The notes beneath the pieces were generated by a model that saw only the letters and a list, made by a program, of their open reading frames with translations, did no database searches and had not been told where the DNA came from. A stretch of DNA of 15,582 bases from Negativicutes bacterium UBA1444 (GTDB lineage: Bacteria; Bacillota; Negativicutes; UBA1444): contig DCTI01000250.1 of the NCBI GenBank assembly GCA_002329525.1, positions 13,167-28,748 of the forward strand. The letters run 5' to 3'. The translations under genes were made by a program, and so were the position numbers. Each line of letters opens with the position of its first letter. Positions within the stretch are counted from its first letter, which is position 1. This document shows positions 13,918 to 15,582 of the stretch, in pieces.

Positions 13918-15318
13918 ATGAAAAAGGGGAAAATTTACGTTCGGATTCTACTGTTGTTTCTCGGTCTCGTCACTCCCAAGGCCGCATTGGCGGCGGATAC
14001 TGTCGCCGCCAAGATCGACACCGGCGATACGGCCTTCGTTTTATTCAGCGCCGCCCTTGTCCTTCTGATGACGCCGGCCCTGGCACTCTTTTACGGTGGA
14101 ATGTGCCGCAGTAAAAATGTACTGAGTACGATTATGCAGAGCTTTTTCACAATCGGTTTGATTTCCGTTCAATGGGTCCTGTTTGGCTACTCATTGGCTT
14201 TTGGCCCGGACATTCAGCACTTCGTCGGCAATTTCGACTGGATTGGTTTAAGCGGCGTCACCAATGCTCCCAATCCCGACTATGCCGCAACGATTCCTCA
14301 TTCCGCCTTTATGATTTTCCAGGGTATGTTCGCGGTGATCACTCCCGCGCTCATTACCGGCGCCTTTGCGGAACGCATGCGGTTCCCGGCCTTTGTAGCC
14401 TTCACCCTGCTGTGGGCCACATTCGTATATGATCCGGTGGCGCACTGGGTCTGGGGCGTCGGTGGCTGGCTCCGGGAAATGGGAGTGCTGGATTTCGCCG
14501 GCGGTACCGTCGTGCATATTATCTCCGGCGTATCGGGCCTGGTCATCTGCCTGATGATCGGGAAACGCAAAGGCTACGGAACCGAGGCGATGCGGCCGCA
14601 TCATCTGCCGATGACGGTGCTGGGAGGCGGATTGCTCTGGTTCGGCTGGTTCGGCTTCAACGCCGGCAGCGCCCTCGCCGCCAATGAAATTGCCGCCAAC
14701 GCTTTTGTGGTGACTCATGTGTCGGCCGCTGCCGCCACCATCTCCTGGGTTGTCGCCGAGTGGAAAATTCACGGCAAACCCACCTTATTGGGAGCTGTCA
14801 GTGGCGGCGTCGCCGGTCTCGTTTCAATCACGCCGGCGGCGGGATTCGTGACCGCTCCATCGGCGATCGCCATCGGTCTGCTTGGCGGATTTATCTGTTT
14901 CTTCTCGGTTAGCCTGATCAAAAGCAAATTCGGTTACGACGATGCGTTGGACGCATTCGGCGTCCACGGCGTGGGAGGCGCTTGGGGCGCTCTGGCAACC
15001 GGATTGTTCGCCTCCAAAGCGGTGAATGAGGCCGGAGCCGATGGCCTATTGTATGGAAATCCCGCACAGTTTGCCAGTCAGTTTGTCGGCGTGGCCGTCA
15101 GTTGTCTCTTTGCCGTAATCATGACCATTCTCATCATGAAATCCCTGGCATTGTTCATGAAGATTCGCGTGGATGAATTCCAGGAAAACTTGGGGCTGGA
15201 CCTCACGGAGCATGGCGAACAGGGGTATGCCAATCAGGATCTTGCCGCCGGTTCGCCGGTCAGCCATCTCGTTCCTACTGCCAGCCCCCTGTCGATTCCC
15301 GAAACAAGTCCGGCTTAA
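13918..15318 (+). CDS. amtB: Ammonium transporter AmtB2
   Basis: This 466-residue trimeric inner-membrane ammonium channel is closer to the classic AmtB form than the first copy. A signal peptide (MKKGKIYVRILLLFLGLV..., likely cut after ALA at 25) leads within about 15 residues into the first channel helix. Pore residues include the twin histidines His200 in GGTVVHIISG and His350 in FGVHGVGGAWG, Asp192 in DFAGG and Phe247 in WFGFNAGS. The C-terminal tail has GLDLTEHGEQGY (426-437), the conserved motif that couples subunits and meets GlnK, then a Pro/Ser-rich end. The frame is open to a TTG at 13858, but the ATG at 13918 has GAGGGGG 7 bases upstream and gives a normal signal peptide. It has its own promoter and ANTAR-type leader but no PII gene of its own. 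Confidence 0.95.
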   Translation: MKKGKIYVRILLLFLGLVTPKAALAADTVAAKIDTGDTAFVLFSAALVLLMTPALALFYGGMCRSKNVLSTIMQSFFTIGLISVQWVLFGYSLAFGPDIQHFVGNFDWIGLSGVTNAPNPDYAATIPHSAFMIFQGMFAVITPALITGAFAERMRFPAFVAFTLLWATFVYDPVAHWVWGVGGWLREMGVLDFAGGTVVHIISGVSGLVICLMIGKRKGYGTEAMRPHHLPMTVLGGGLLWFGWFGFNAGSALAANEIAANAFVVTHVSAAAATISWVVAEWKIHGKPTLLGAVSGGVAGLVSITPAAGFVTAPSAIAIGLLGGFICFFSVSLIKSKFGYDDALDAFGVHGVGGAWGALATGLFASKAVNEAGADGLLYGNPAQFASQFVGVAVSCLFAVIMTILIMKSLALFMKIRVDEFQENLGLDLTEHGEQGYANQDLAAGSPVSHLVPTASPLSIPETSPA

Positions 15319-15360
15319 CCGCTGGATTTGCTATACCCCCCCTCTTCCCCCCTTCCCCTG

Positions 15361-15394
15361 AAGACGCCTTCCGCCGGCCGGCGGAAGGCGTCTT
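15361..15394 (+). terminator. Probable terminator of amtB2
   Basis: A 34-base perfect palindrome, 17 bases per arm and very GC-rich, lies 42 bases after the stop and ends in a short TTT. Between the stop and the hairpin is a 24-base pure pyrimidine tract (15336-15359). Confidence 0.75.
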
Positions 15395-15397
15395 TGC

Positions 15398-15443
15398 ATG
15401 TGAAAGGACCCGGGCGCCGTTTCGCACCCGGGTCCTTTCACAT
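15398..15443 (-). terminator. Second hairpin between amtB2 and the convergent TctC-like gene
   Basis: Perfect 17-base arms (15398-15414 and 15427-15443) enclose a 12-base loop. It lies 13 bases past the stop of the minus-strand gene and probably ends that transcript, although no clear T run follows on either strand. Confidence 0.6.
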
Positions 15444-15456
15444 TACCGACAAACGT

Positions 15457-15582
15457 TTATTTTTTTGCGACTCCGGCTTTGGTCATCAAATCTTTATACA
15501 GTACCGCCTGCTCCGCAATGAATTTCTGATAATCCGCGCTGGACATGTAAGAAATCCCGAAATTTCCTTTATCCATGAATTC
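15457..15582 (-). CDS. TctC/Bug-type solute-binding protein, C-terminal end only
   Basis: Only the last 41 residues are in the window; the gene continues past the right edge. The reading frame ends AKK followed by TAA (15457-15459 on the plus strand). The visible part, with NFGISYMSSADYQKFIAEQ and a final helix LYKDLMTKAGVAKK, has the form of the C-terminus of extracytoplasmic binding proteins of tripartite tricarboxylate transporters, which end in a helix of this type with DLMKKAGI-like wording. So little sequence makes this tentative; a TctA/TctB pair next to it outside the window would support it. It is convergent with amtB2 and separated from it by two hairpins. Confidence 0.55.
   Translation of the reverse strand, partial: EFMDKGNFGISYMSSADYQKFIAEQAVLYKDLMTKAGVAKK

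Overview
The window looks like chromosome of a diderm Firmicute, most likely class Negativicutes (Sporomusaceae-like). This is inferred from strong AGGAGG-type ribosome binding sites and Firmicute-style families (YdbC/PC4, separate ftcD and cyclodeaminase genes), together with a secreted beta-barrel-like protein ending in Phe, which implies an outer membrane. No rRNA, tRNA, CRISPR array, insertion sequence or attachment site was seen.

Layout. (1) 2-2519, plus strand: the 3' part of a family 26 glycoside hydrolase gene, then ftcD and a formimidoyl-THF cyclodeaminase gene, closed by a strong intrinsic terminator (2552-2597). (2) 2629-4331, minus strand: an FMN-binding split-barrel protein, a HAD phosphatase and a YdbC/PC4-like nucleic-acid-binding protein. 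(3) 4400-10187, minus strand: a complete branched-chain-amino-acid-type (HAAT) ABC transporter, livK-livH-livM-livG-livF, with hutI (imidazolonepropionase) as its tightly coupled last gene. (4) 10415-15318, plus strand: three nitrogen-related transcription units, a predicted outer-membrane barrel, amtB1-glnK and amtB2. (5) Right edge, minus strand: the C-terminal end of a TctC/Bug-type solute-binding protein.

How the genes work together. HutI makes N-formimidoyl-glutamate. FtcD and the cyclodeaminase turn it into glutamate, 5,10-methenyl-THF and ammonia, so the last three steps of histidine degradation are encoded here; hutH and hutU are not in the window. The coupling of hutI to the liv operon suggests that this transporter imports histidine or a related imidazole compound. 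The AmtB/PII genes handle ammonium uptake and its control.

The most interesting signal is regulatory. The barrel gene, amtB1-glnK and amtB2 each have their own sigma70-like promoter followed by a 180-250 nt leader. Each leader carries two short hairpins with a six-base loop having A at position 1 and G at position 4 (six of six), and the 3' arm of each hairpin is reused in a longer hairpin, three of which look like intrinsic terminators. This is the design known for ANTAR-protein antitermination (EutV, NasR). It places an otherwise anonymous outer-membrane protein in the same proposed regulon as the ammonium channels. No ANTAR protein is encoded in the window.
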